DNA of 64,000 nucleotides from CAZOKZ01 sp964580585. GTDB taxonomy: Bacteria; Sumerlaeota; Sumerlaeia; SLMS01; JAHLLQ01. The stretch lies in the NCBI GenBank assembly GCA_964580585.1, contig CAZOKZ010000006.1:1-64000 (forward strand). The letters run 5' to 3'. The first letter of the stretch is position 1. Every line of letters starts with the position of its first letter. Below the pieces are notes generated by a model. That model made no database searches. It had not been told where the DNA came from and saw only the letters and a program-made list of their open reading frames with translations. Positions 30,801 through 37,452 of the stretch are shown piece after piece. The translations under genes and the position numbers were made by a program.

Positions 30801-31024
30801 CCCACATCGGGTGGATAGGAGTTTGGCAAATCCGTCATCGAACCGATCACGCTCGCGGCGCCCGCACTGTCCCAGCAAGTGAGGGCTCCTGATTCGAAAG
30901 CGTTTACATTGCCCGTCAGGGCAAATACAGTGGCGACGGTGATGCCCAACAGGCATCTTGTTGTTTTGCGCTTTTTACTGATTACCCCTGACTTGCAATA
31001 TCGTTTTCTATCGGGGAGACACAT
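21893..31024 (-). CDS. Giant secreted surface protein: SdrD-B-like, 15 Ig-like repeats, FG-GAP propeller
   Basis: About 3043 residues from the ATG at 31024; the frame is open to an ATG at 31222, but that would put 66 residues ahead of the signal peptide (basic KKRKTTR then LLGITVATVFALTG). Order: an N-terminal domain shared with the 31460 gene; an SdrD-B-like unit (GDFVWDDLDHDGVQDGGEPG); then alternating domains. Type A (about 95-100 residues, 15 copies) carries SSNTDDxTNDxTPTFDGTAE and TITVTATDxAGN motifs, like Bap/invasin Ig folds. Type B (7 copies) carries VVWRVVFSEDI and DIAGNDL-like motifs. The C-terminus has seven FG-GAP repeats (DRYGAAIAI, DRFGEAIAI, FRFGNAVAI, DEFGSAVAL, DYFGRSIAM, DGFGWSVDI, YDYYGTAVGV), predicting a seven-bladed integrin-like propeller. 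Acidic, cysteine-poor; probably a calcium-stabilised adhesin or matrix protein. No anchor motif is visible. Confidence 0.88.
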   Translation of the reverse strand: MCLPDRKRYCKSGVISKKRKTTRCLLGITVATVFALTGNVNAFESGALTCWDSAGAASVIGSMTDLPNSYPPDVGSFQAQLITAPGATPSSLAAFMGSDEVTLGNLIGDGGLSEGSAIRQNIYGHNGDTLTFRYRFLTGEDTGGGNTGECATYTDGAFVVIDGNAQALPGANAGLICNNDDSAPGYYDNLTGWMTFTYNFTSDGSVLLAIGVANEEDTAVDSVLLVDNVRLNGTTIGGCPVTFGDFVWDDLDHDGVQDGGEPGLSGVQVDLYSSPGNVLLGTDTTDGSGAYSISSGLLPASPDPANFYLEFTNLPTGYTFSPQFVGASATDSNVNPGTGRATLNGIALGTVDNTVDAGASDATPPTVISINRQNPVGNPTTNTTVTWRVVFSEAVQVGSVQVGDFTLVDVSNTITGETVSLVNQVNATTWDVTATMTPGTYTGTLRLDVIGTTATILDIPGNDITADFTTGQTYTIDRSTITPTVDMTAATDLGSSNTDNVTSDNTPTFTGPGENGATVTLSTNNPATPNIGSAVVSGGVWTITVSTLIDGTHTITATAVDTLGNSASANLTPVVIDTGLPNFPTLDLQAASDSGSSNTDNITNDTTPTFDITADSGNTVTLTSNISGSLGSSFVSTGSDTFTANAMPDGIHTITVRATDTAGNFRETTLIVRIDTAPPTITSINRFNPATSPTAASTLIWRITFNEAVQSGTVNTADFTLVDVGASITGESITGTATVNSSVYSITVNSGTGDGTLRLDANVGPANFADIAGNVIVAGASGQSYVLDRSTPQPTIDLQAASDLGISNTDNYTSDNTPTFDGTAESGATVVLTSNIQGGTLASTTATGGTWTATTLGLIDGVHIITVTSTDALGNVNTNTLTVTIDTTLPPFPTINLQAASDSGASNTDDITNAVTPIFDGTAEAGTTLQLTSSLDGPLSNPSSAGGTWNSGVGLSEGTHTMTIRSTDDAGNFREGTMVVVIDRTAPNPTIARFSPAGPATNAGSVTWELTFDGNVGGLTNLTNFALVQGGGVSGASLTGGLTTINPSTYRISANTGSGDGTLGLNMNDNPQTILDVAGNAYSGTEVGEVYTIDKSTPNPTIDLTAGSDTGTSNTDDLTNDTTPTFTGTAEPGSTIQLVSDLDGPMGSTTVTGGGTWTLTTSPALTTSGSHTITVIVTDPLGNVNNTITFTLDLDLIPPTTPTISMTAATDSGVSNSDAITQDTTPDFTGSADNGNGITLSSNVNGPIGIDTSTGTWLITSSALNEGPHTITVTATDDAGNTASNNLAAQIDNTPPTVVINRFDPVGSITTQQALTWRATFNEPVSQVDLGDFQLVEAGGVTGSSLTSYTPFSQSVYNILTDRGANDGTLQLNLPFPGAFVSDLAGNFLNTGATGQIYTIDSTPPPPPSDPNLVDTSDTGFSFTDDITADNTPQFDGTADPNVQIEVFADNGVDPPISLGLTTTNGAGQWALTSGPVLADGNYDIYVIATDAGFNTTASGVTPIVIDTVALVPGIDLNALTDTGFSNSDDITTDTTPTFDGTGEDGALIVLTSAIDGFLGSTIVASGSWQITTGRESEGTFFIVVTMTDVAGNTNTNQIEITIDRTKPEVTSILRNTPLGPETNAASVVWRVTFTEDIDPTSLSAADFALVDIGNWITGESITGVSQVNGNTFDVTVNTGTGDGQLQLNVNFPGSSILDIAGNGLVVAATGEIYIIDKTTVQPTIDLDAASDSGSSNTDDITNDDFPTFNGTAEVNASIVLTSDVFGGIIGTGTADGSGNWTITSTVDLIDALHTITVTSTDPVGNTNNNSMTVTIDTVTPPPTLDMVNASDTGSSNTDNLTYDTTPTFDGTAENGATVVLSSNVNGGPMSTSPSTGTWTGTSSITLDEGPHTITATATDIAGNTNTGTLDIEIDITPPTATASRFTPLTTPTNLGTVVWRVVFSEDIEPTSVSTSDFTLVDVGNTITGEAITGVAQVNSTTYDVTVNTGTGDGDLRLDIQVLFAAIFDIAGNDLTPSTTGETYAIDKSTPPPTPNLVDASDSGTFNNDDYTNDNTPTLDGPGEVGATIDLRSDLVNGGATSIGSGIVTAGSTWQITTILLPDGVHTITATATDALGNTNTAQIVITVDTVTPQPTLNLVDASDSGTFNNDDYTNDNTPTMDGTAEANANITVSSNHDGTIYTTSANGAGVFSSTSGITMTDDVHIMTVTSVDLAGNIGTNTLNITIDTVTPQPTINLVDASDSGSSNTDDYTNDNTPTFDGTAESGADIVLSTNLPGPLTIVTTTAPGGVYNGTSGPTMVDGVHTVTVTATDLAGNTNNNSMTVTIDTTINPPTINLVDASDSGSSNTDDYTNDNTPTFDGTAEAGATVDLSSDLDGALVSSTAPGGNYNATSTITVVDGVHTVTVLATDQAGNTASAFMTVTIDTTTPVPTIDLSAGSDSGFSNTDNITNVQAPTFNGTGEINSVVTVVSSISGTIGTSPTTAGATWTHTTAGPVVPLSDGDHSFTVSIVDLAGNTNVSAPLVVTIDTVTPDELCGGEISVLGASITSLPTAIMIVTFNEPVYNVTAGLFSISGPGTITGVTPLSGFEPDDAFLIDVASSGLGDVTVAYGTPGSILDQAGNPYPNTNNSSAVVTFVDASATQVGNDLAPADSVLNDRYGAAIAIESETIMVGAPTDDNLANNAGVVFVYTRDNTSSFTESQILTAPTGAEFDRFGEAIAIDGDWAVIGAPYNDTGDADSGSAYIYHRNSTSGLWEFHTELFPTIQGNSFRFGNAVAINSGTIAIGAPLGYIIPDGVYRSGVVYLYEYDGCSDTWFQVQILEADDANHHDEFGSAVALVGSRLLVGAPLDDDSGSSTGSVYVYVFFGGTWTQFSKLSAPAAARFDYFGRSIAMDETGQYAVIGAPGTDYNGIINSGVAFAFQRQGPFNWTSTDMLHADDPGTADGFGWSVDISGEIIAVGSDHDDDPILDQGSAYVFTGGPFSYSQFRKLLSTTPDRYDYYGTAVGVSGETVVVGAPFANNVERGLIGSVSVGRAHVYRTDQ

Positions 31025-31367
31025 GGAATCGATTTTCCTCACTTTCTTTGGGGGAGCGATCGGTGAAGGGATGATCTTTCCTGGAGGATTGTATTTCCGG
31101 GAAAGAGTTTTTGTGCAAATCCCGCCAGAGGGGACGGAAGGGATTTCGGTTTTTGGAAGGAGAATAGGCGTTTCGCTAGGCGTTGAGTCGAATTCATATC
31201 CATCAGGCAGTTTTCTCATCATGGCATCACGCTTATTGAGAAGTTGTGGGCGTTATACGAGGACTTTTTTAATCTACTACTCACAAATACACACACATCG
31301 TATCATGTTCCTAGACGAGTTGCCCTCCAGGTGTAAAGAAAAGAGTCGGGAAAAATAAGGATTCGGA
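31025..31367. promoter_or_regulatory. Leader region of the giant gene
   Basis: Mostly AT-rich. It may be partly coding if the giant gene starts at 31222. On the reverse strand it contains a box at 31329-31347 (aggtgtaaagaaaagagtc on the forward strand) that recurs almost unchanged upstream of the paralogous gene at 34346-34365, suggesting common control. TTTACA within it could serve as a -35 element, but a matching -10 is not clear. Confidence 0.45.
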
Positions 31368-31412
31368 TAAAAAAACTCCCCCTCCGCGATTATTGCGAAG
31401 GGGGAGTTTTTT
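31368..31412 (-). terminator. Terminator of the 881-residue FG-GAP gene
   Basis: A 13-bp stem with one mismatch (31375-31387 with 31395-31407, ending gaagggggagt), loop of 7, flanked by A-runs and T-runs on both sides so it could work in either direction. It lies 48 bases past the stop at 31460. Confidence 0.92.
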
Positions 31413-31459
31413 TGAAAGCAATTGTTGAACGGCTAATCCGTCCGATTATTTTCCGGGCT

Positions 31460-34105
31460 TTATTCCGGGTCCGGTCCAGGAATGGGATTCGGTCCTCGAG
31501 GGCCTTCTCCTGGGCCTTCAAACTGATCCAGTCGATAGATGTAACCCGATCCGGTGTCAGTCGTTCCGGGAACTCCCAGGGTCATGTCGTTGCCAAAGGG
31601 CGAACCGACGCCAAAGGTCATGCCATTGGTGGAAACCGAAGAACCGTAATAATCGTAGCGGTTGGCATCGTCGGCGGTGATTTTGGCAACGGGGATGATT
31701 CCTTCAAAAATGAAGTCGAAAGTCATCGCGAAGAGGAAAGCCGCCCCCTGCTTGGTTGCGCTCTCACTATGTTTGGGCGCGCCAACCAAGATGACACCGA
31801 GCGGCGTGTCCAAATCGCCAATGGTTGCGTTTTCGATCGCCACGGCTTCGCCGAAACGGGCAAAAAGTTGAGGGTCTTCTTCCTCGATACTTCCTGTTAC
31901 GAGGTCGAAAATATCCCATCCGCCGGGGACTTCTTCAAAGATCCATCCGAAATCGGCGAAAACCCAGGCGCTGCCGATATCTTCGAATCCAGGCTCGCCG
32001 GCGATTGCAAACGGTCCGTCGATATCCACCGAATGACCGAAGTAATTTGCGCGGTCGCCGATGGGCGATGTCAGTTTTCTGATTTCACGCCAAACATTAT
32101 CCGTTCCACGGTTGTAGATGTACGCCGAACCGGTGCTGGCGCCAAAGTCGTCATCGAAGGGCGAACCCACCACCAGGTTGAATTCGTCCATGGCAATCGA
32201 GTTGCCGAAGTTGTCGTTTGCCGTGGCATCGCTGGCTTGCAGTACGGCGACTTCATTCCAGGTATCGCTGCATTCGTCGTATTCGAAGACGAAGACGAGG
32301 CCGCTGCGATAAACACCGCCTAACGCCGACGGTTGGTAGGCGAGAGGGGCGCTGACGGCCATGTAACGTCCGAAAATACTGACATCGAAACCAAAACGGA
32401 AATAGGTTCCCGCCACACTCGGTATTACGGTCGAATGATAAATCCAAGGGCCGCCAATGACATCTTTGCGGATGTGGCTTTCTCGGCGATAGATATTGAC
32501 TTCGCCCGAATCCCGGCGCGGGTTGTCGCGATAGGGGCTGCCGACAACCAGCCAATCGCCGCTGGAGGCGACCGATTCGCCGAAACGATCGTCGCTGAAC
32601 GAAACCGGCGCGGTCAGTTTTTGAATCTGTGTATAGCTGCCCGGCGTGTCGCGATGCAGAACATAAACAGCACCGCCATTGAGCGCCGCGTCGTCGTCGC
32701 TCGGCGCGCCAACGAATGCATCCTCGCCACTCAATGCGATGTCGGTACCATAACGATCGTTGTATTCGCCATCGTCCGCCGCGATCCGGTTACCATCGGG
32801 GTCTTCCGTTAAACTATCGATGAATACCAGTTCTACTTCTGGACCCACGGGTTCTTCTTGCTCATTACCCGCGATGTCTTCGACGGGATCATCCTGATAG
32901 AAATAGACGTAGCCCGGTTCATAGGGCATGATGTTGAAAATGATGTTGGAAGCTGGTTCGTATGCCGGTTGGCTGTACACTATTTCGGCGTCACTTCCGT
33001 CGAGGTCGAACACGTCCTCATAGTAAACGACGGGTTCGCTGAATTGAACCAGTACCTGACTGTTGACGAGGAATTCCGGGTGGATCAGTACGGGGTTGGG
33101 GCCCGGCACTGAAACGCCGGAAAAATCCCCGCAAATGCCAGCAGGCGGTGTTGTGTCGATTGTGACGAGCAGCCCGGCGGGCGAATCGACCACATCGACG
33201 GTATCGTCTGCGGTGGTGGTGATGATATGCTGGCCTTCGGAAAACTCGACACTCGAAATCATCGACCAATAACCGGTACCATCCGAGGTCGTGGTGCCCA
33301 GCGAGCCTTCCACGTCCGAGAATACTTCGACCGTGGCGTTTGGCAGCGCGTATCCCTGGAATTCGGGAAATGTCTCGTATGTAATATCATCGTCGTCGTA
33401 AACGCCCGTGTCGCTGCTGTCCACCAGATCGGGAATCCACGTCATGGGCAGGCCGTTCAGCATAACGTTATCGACGAGCAGACCGGGGTCTTCCGCAGTG
33501 TCGTAAACGTTAAAAATCGCGAATCCAAACGTCGTGATGCCAGAGCCGGTGAACGCGTAGGCGCCACTATCATAACCGAGTTCATGATCGAAGTCACCGC
33601 CATCTGGAAATGAGCAGGCGTCTTCGGCATTAGCCAGGACGGTGATATTGCCTTCCGCTACAAAAACGGCCGAATCGGGGAAATCTTCACATTCGTCTCC
33701 ATTCTCATTGCTGAGAAAATTCCAGTCATAAGTGAAGGTGGACCCGGGAAACAGAAAGACGTTTCGAACAAGTCCAACGCCGTCGGTGGCAAACGCTCCA
33801 GCGGCGTCGTTCAGTTCTGTCACCGTAACGCCGAGCGAGCTTGCCAGGACGGACGCGGACCGTCTATCGCCTTCGTCTCCATTGAGGAACGCCTGAAAAG
33901 CCCCAACATTGGGATCGATGTCTGTTTCACCACTCAAAGTGCCGATGACGGTGGCGTTTCCAACGGCTTGCCAACCTTCAAGCGTGCCCGTTTCAAACGC
34001 GAATGCGTTGGTTGCCAGACTCGAAATGCCAATCAAGCCTGTGGTTAAGATTCCCGCCCGCAATCTTCTACTCCTTTGGTCTCGCTTCGAGCTCCCAAAG
34101 TGCAT
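31460..34105 (-). CDS. Secreted Ig-like/FG-GAP propeller protein, short paralogue of the giant gene
   Basis: 881 residues; AAAGGAG 9 bases before the ATG at 34105 fixes the start. A signal peptide (basic 7-17, hydrophobic 18-33, AFAFETG) is followed by the same N-terminal domain as the giant protein (ETGTLEGWQAVGNATVIG, then LLVDNVMLNGL). Next come one type-A Ig-like domain (about 228-325; DSSDTGVYDDDDITYETFP, QHIITTTADD), one type-B-like domain (VLVQFSEPV, VEDIAGNE), and seven FG-GAP repeats (DRYGTDIAL, DRFGESVAS, FRFGFDVSI, DNFGNSIAM, NYFGHSVDI, ARFGEAVAI, YDYYGSSVS). The C-terminus is Pro/Gly-rich. It is the giant protein with its repeat array reduced to one unit, so the pair probably arose by duplication. 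Extracellular; adhesion or matrix role is inferred. Confidence 0.88.
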   Translation of the reverse strand: MHFGSSKRDQRSRRLRAGILTTGLIGISSLATNAFAFETGTLEGWQAVGNATVIGTLSGETDIDPNVGAFQAFLNGDEGDRRSASVLASSLGVTVTELNDAAGAFATDGVGLVRNVFLFPGSTFTYDWNFLSNENGDECEDFPDSAVFVAEGNITVLANAEDACSFPDGGDFDHELGYDSGAYAFTGSGITTFGFAIFNVYDTAEDPGLLVDNVMLNGLPMTWIPDLVDSSDTGVYDDDDITYETFPEFQGYALPNATVEVFSDVEGSLGTTTSDGTGYWSMISSVEFSEGQHIITTTADDTVDVVDSPAGLLVTIDTTPPAGICGDFSGVSVPGPNPVLIHPEFLVNSQVLVQFSEPVVYYEDVFDLDGSDAEIVYSQPAYEPASNIIFNIMPYEPGYVYFYQDDPVEDIAGNEQEEPVGPEVELVFIDSLTEDPDGNRIAADDGEYNDRYGTDIALSGEDAFVGAPSDDDAALNGGAVYVLHRDTPGSYTQIQKLTAPVSFSDDRFGESVASSGDWLVVGSPYRDNPRRDSGEVNIYRRESHIRKDVIGGPWIYHSTVIPSVAGTYFRFGFDVSIFGRYMAVSAPLAYQPSALGGVYRSGLVFVFEYDECSDTWNEVAVLQASDATANDNFGNSIAMDEFNLVVGSPFDDDFGASTGSAYIYNRGTDNVWREIRKLTSPIGDRANYFGHSVDIDGPFAIAGEPGFEDIGSAWVFADFGWIFEEVPGGWDIFDLVTGSIEEEDPQLFARFGEAVAIENATIGDLDTPLGVILVGAPKHSESATKQGAAFLFAMTFDFIFEGIIPVAKITADDANRYDYYGSSVSTNGMTFGVGSPFGNDMTLGVPGTTDTGSGYIYRLDQFEGPGEGPRGPNPIPGPDPE

Positions 34106-34563
34106 CTTTTGGTTCTCCTTTCAATGTTGCAAAAAAATATAGAAACCTTCTTCGACTTTTTCCCTGGTAAAGAAAACAGAGAATCTCCTAAAGAAGCTGG
34201 AGAAATTTTCCACGACAACTCTTCCACGCACAGGATGACAATGCCTCGTTAAGACGGTTGCCATCTTTCGATTTACAGCGTTTCTATCTGATTTTGGAGT
34301 CGCTAGCTTTTTCTTTACGGTAAACTCGTATCCATTCTTCATCAGAGGTGTAAAGAAAAAGGAGTCTGAAAGAAGAAAAAATATTATCAATCCGGGATAA
34401 TAACGCCTTATGTTATCCATTTAGTAGGGATAATATTATAGAATCTTCGTCACGATTTTTGCACAACAAGCACCCAGCCCTTGACGGCCCGGTTTATCTG
34501 CACCACCCTGTTTACGTTGGGTTCTCACGCACCTTTGCCCGCACCCCAGGAGCCTTGGCTTTC
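34106..34563. promoter_or_regulatory. Divergent leader region with repeated GTAAAGAAA boxes
   Basis: 458 AT-rich bases between the short FG-GAP gene and the radical SAM gene. The nonamer gtaaagaaa occurs at 34350-34358 and 34167-34175 and in the opposite orientation at 34310-34318; it also occurs upstream of the giant gene at 31333-31341. The longer match around 34346-34365 (aggtgtaaagaaaa plus gagtc) is shared with 31329-31347. A 73-codon open frame (34342 down to 34121) lies between the box and the gene and may be a leader peptide, but this is unproven. Confidence 0.5.
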
Positions 34564-36012
34564 ATGCATGTAGCCTTTATCACCGCCTACGACATTCGCA
34601 GCCCCTACCAGGTAAGTCTGCCACCGCTCGGTATTGGATACCTGTCCTCGTGGCTGAAGCAAAACTGCTGGTGGGCCACGACCAGTTTCCACCACACAGT
34701 GGATGAGTTGGTGGAAGCGAAACCGGACATCGTGGCGGTGTCCTCGACGACGGAAAATTTCACCGATGCCACGCAGATTGCCATCGAGGCGAAGGAGCAG
34801 CTTGGCGTTCCCGTGCTCCTGGGCGGGATGCACATTACGAGTCTGCCGCAAGTGCTCCCATCGGTGTTCGACGCTGGCGTGATCGGCGAAGGCGAGCAGG
34901 TTTTCGTGGAACTCGTGCGTCTTTACCACGACGTGAAGAAGCCTTCGGATTCGGATTTCGCGAAAATCAACGGCATCTGCTGGCACCAGGACGGCAAGGT
35001 GGTTATCAATCCATCGAGCGAGCTGATCAAAGACCTCGACATGTTGCCATACCCCGACCGCGACGTCATCGATCACGGATGGAAGGTTCCTACACGCGAT
35101 ACGGTTCACATGATTTCCAGTCGGGGGTGCCCCTATAAGTGCTCGTTTTGTTCGAGTTCGCTGCATTGGAAACGTTTCCGGTTTTTTTCACCGGAATATG
35201 TAGCCAATGAGATCGAATTTCTTCGCGAGCGCTATAATCCGGAAATCATTTATTTCTTCGACGATCTGTTCGTAGGCCACATCGGACGTTGGCGCAAAGT
35301 CGTTCAATTGTTCAAAGAACGCGGCGTTCACGAAGGAGTTCAATTCCGTGCGTATGCGCGTGTGGATCTGATTACCGAGCAAATGGCCGACGAATTCGCG
35401 GAGTTGAATTTCAAATATATCGATTTTGGATTTGACTCGAACAATCAGGAAGGTCTGAGCTTCCTGACCAAAACGCGCGTGACGCCGGAGATTAATCAGG
35501 CCGCCGTGGATATGCTTTACCGCAATCATTTGTCCATTGGCGCGAATTTCATCATCGGGAGCCCCCCGGAAACGCCCGAGGCGCTTGAAGAGACCTATGA
35601 TTTCGCTCGCCGCAATATGGACGCCATCGATCGATGCTCGGTTGGGCCATTGCAGCCCCTGCCGGGCACGCCGATTTACAGCTATGCCAAGGACAAGGGT
35701 CTGATCAGCGACGATTCGGACTTTGGGTATCTGGGTGTTTCGTACGATAACTTCAATTTCGATACATTTCCCTTCATGGCCGAGAACCTGTCGCGTGAGC
35801 AATTCTGGGACGGATGGACAAAATTCAATCATTTGGCCAAGGAAATCAATTACGTTGGCCAGATGCGCCGTTTGACGCATCAACGTGCCATGCGCGAGTT
35901 TGAAATCCAACGCCTGCAGGATGAACTGAAGCGGATGAATGGCTCGCGGCTGGTCAAAATGGCGAACTGGGTGCGGAAACTGCGCGGTGAAAACGTTCCC
36001 GCAGCAATCTGA
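34564..36012 (+). CDS. B12-binding-domain radical SAM enzyme
   Basis: 482 residues from the ATG at 34564 (AGGAG 11 bases upstream); the frame extends upstream without conserved sequence. Residues 1-150 form a cobalamin-binding-like Rossmann domain (PPLGIGYLSSWL, DIVAVSSTTENF, VPVLLGGMHITSLP, VIGEGEQVFVEL). The radical SAM core follows with CPYKCSFC (Cys189, 193, 196) to bind the 4Fe-4S cluster, preceded by MISSRG, then YFFDDLFVGH and ANFIIGSPPETPE. These enzymes often methylate or rearrange lipid, hopanoid or antibiotic carbons. The C-terminus ends in a short basic helix. It stands alone and divergent from the FG-GAP gene, so the substrate cannot be named. Confidence 0.9.
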   Translation: MHVAFITAYDIRSPYQVSLPPLGIGYLSSWLKQNCWWATTSFHHTVDELVEAKPDIVAVSSTTENFTDATQIAIEAKEQLGVPVLLGGMHITSLPQVLPSVFDAGVIGEGEQVFVELVRLYHDVKKPSDSDFAKINGICWHQDGKVVINPSSELIKDLDMLPYPDRDVIDHGWKVPTRDTVHMISSRGCPYKCSFCSSSLHWKRFRFFSPEYVANEIEFLRERYNPEIIYFFDDLFVGHIGRWRKVVQLFKERGVHEGVQFRAYARVDLITEQMADEFAELNFKYIDFGFDSNNQEGLSFLTKTRVTPEINQAAVDMLYRNHLSIGANFIIGSPPETPEALEETYDFARRNMDAIDRCSVGPLQPLPGTPIYSYAKDKGLISDDSDFGYLGVSYDNFNFDTFPFMAENLSREQFWDGWTKFNHLAKEINYVGQMRRLTHQRAMREFEIQRLQDELKRMNGSRLVKMANWVRKLRGENVPAAI

Positions 36013-36044
36013 CTGTCACAAAAACTTCCCTCTTATCGTTTACA

Positions 36045-36205
36045 GTACAGGACCGGGTCTGCTGGTCCTTTTGGGTCTCTGCAAGTCTCCGGGGGCGTGT
36101 GCCGTCGCGGTTGCATTTCGGACGCGCCATCGAGCGTAACGTCTCGCGCGACAGTGCGGGCATCGCCCCTGGGGAGGACTAATTGTTGGTGGGTGCCAAC
36201 CCTTT
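36045..36205 (+). ncRNA. Candidate structured RNA or structured 5' leader
   Basis: GC-rich segment between two genes, unlike the AT-rich gaps nearby. A first hairpin is ggacc/ggtcc (about 36050-36067). A long rod follows: tctcc (36086-36090) against ggagg (36173-36177), gggggcg against cgcccc (36164-36169), an 11-bp helix 36099-36109 with 36147-36157 (one mismatch, two G-U pairs), and gttgc/gtaac (36110-36114 with 36136-36140). It ends in gttggtgggtgccaaccc and a T-run, like an intrinsic terminator. I could not match it to tmRNA, RNase P, SRP RNA or known riboswitches; a 6S-like RNA is conceivable. Pairing is by eye only. Confidence 0.35.
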
Positions 36206-36273
36206 TTCTGTTGCCGTTAGTCCTGTTGGAGGTCCATTCTACGGTAACTCGAATTTTGAAAGTCAGCCTCAAA

Positions 36274-37407
36274 ATGTCCCGAAGCACTTACACCCTTTCA
36301 GCAATATTGATGAGCATCGGCCTATTGGCCTGTGTTCCTGCTTTTGCATTGGAAGAGGTTGAAGTGACGCCGGATAAACTGTTTGTTCTCAGCCATGGAA
36401 CAGACTTGGCTCACGATCCGGTGATTGCGGCTCGTCCTGGCGAGGTACTGGTGGCATGGACCGGTTTGTTCGATGGACGAAGCCGGATTTTTTCGGCTCG
36501 AACGCGCCGCGATGGAAACTGGTCGGCGCCTTTTCTGGTGGACGATACCGTTTCGGGCGATTGCTCAGACGCGGTGGTTGGTTTCACCCCGAGCGGTCGG
36601 AGCGCGATGGGTTGGATTTCGACGTCTGGGGACGAGAGCCATTTGAATTTCCGCCTGGGTTCCGGTGAGGTGGAAGAGGTTGCTGCATCGCCCGTGCGAA
36701 TTGAAACACCTTCCATGGCTTTTGATGAAACGGGCCAGCCGATGATTGCCTGGTCGGAGGGCGGAGCGGGGCGGTTTGCCGTCGTAGTGGCGCAGCGCGA
36801 CGAAGAAGGGTCCTGGACGCGTACGCCGGTCAGCGAGGGGTTGGATTCCTACGATATTTTCCCTTTTGTTTTCGGTGGCGACATCACGCGCGTTTATTGG
36901 TATAGTCTGGGCGGACAGGACTTTGAATTTCGTGCGGCGCGTCGGCTGGGTAGCGATTGGCAACCCATGGGCGTCGGAGCGCTGAGCGAGGTTCCGCCTA
37001 ATCGGCTGCCTCTTCTGTATGACACCGAGGACGGTGTCACGCCCGGGGCGGTTTGGACCGAACTTCTGAGCGATGGTGAAATCGTGATGACGTTCGACCC
37101 ACGTCGCGGACGGGCAGATCGGATTCAGACATTGCCGGGGGCGATGGATGCACGACAGTTGGACCCGGATTTGGATAACGCCGATATTGAGCCGTCGTTT
37201 ACATGGCGCGAAGAAACCGCTAGGCGGTCGGATATTCTGGTGCGTCATGGGGCGCAACTGTACCGCGTGACGGGATTCGATCACATGGCTCAACCGCGCA
37301 TTGCGCATGAGGGGTCCGATGGGGTGCACTTGGTTTTAATCAGCGATCAGGTCGAAGGCGGAACTGGCCAGGTTTATTGGACTTATCTGCAGAAGTCCGA
37401 GAAATAA
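36274..37407 (+). CDS. Secreted BNR/propeller-like protein
   Basis: 377 residues from the ATG at 36274, which begins a clear signal peptide (STYTLSAILMSIGLLACVPAFA). The mature protein is built of repeated beta segments of the type PVIAARPGEVLVAWTG, DGRSRIFSARTRRDGNWSAP, GRSAMGWISTSGDESHL and GQPMIAWSEGGAGRFAVVV. These alternate a W-containing strand with a DGxW turn, as in BNR/sialidase-like propellers. There are about five such units. No catalytic Asp-box set is convincing, so an enzyme call is not justified. The start lacks a strong ribosome site, and the preceding 230 bases may fold into a structured leader. Function unknown. Confidence 0.7.
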   Translation: MSRSTYTLSAILMSIGLLACVPAFALEEVEVTPDKLFVLSHGTDLAHDPVIAARPGEVLVAWTGLFDGRSRIFSARTRRDGNWSAPFLVDDTVSGDCSDAVVGFTPSGRSAMGWISTSGDESHLNFRLGSGEVEEVAASPVRIETPSMAFDETGQPMIAWSEGGAGRFAVVVAQRDEEGSWTRTPVSEGLDSYDIFPFVFGGDITRVYWYSLGGQDFEFRAARRLGSDWQPMGVGALSEVPPNRLPLLYDTEDGVTPGAVWTELLSDGEIVMTFDPRRGRADRIQTLPGAMDARQLDPDLDNADIEPSFTWREETARRSDILVRHGAQLYRVTGFDHMAQPRIAHEGSDGVHLVLISDQVEGGTGQVYWTYLQKSEK

Positions 37408-37452
37408 CTTTAATATAAATCTGCACCTTAACGAGAGTCTCTTTCTCATCAG

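Noticed and set aside
31025..31222. Earlier start of the giant gene at 31222
   Set aside because: It would place 66 residues in front of a signal peptide and has no ribosome site, though it cannot be fully excluded because of the GYEF similarity noted in the findings.
36045..36205. Cobalamin riboswitch or SRP RNA
   Set aside because: The B12-box and the SRP apical loop consensus are not present.
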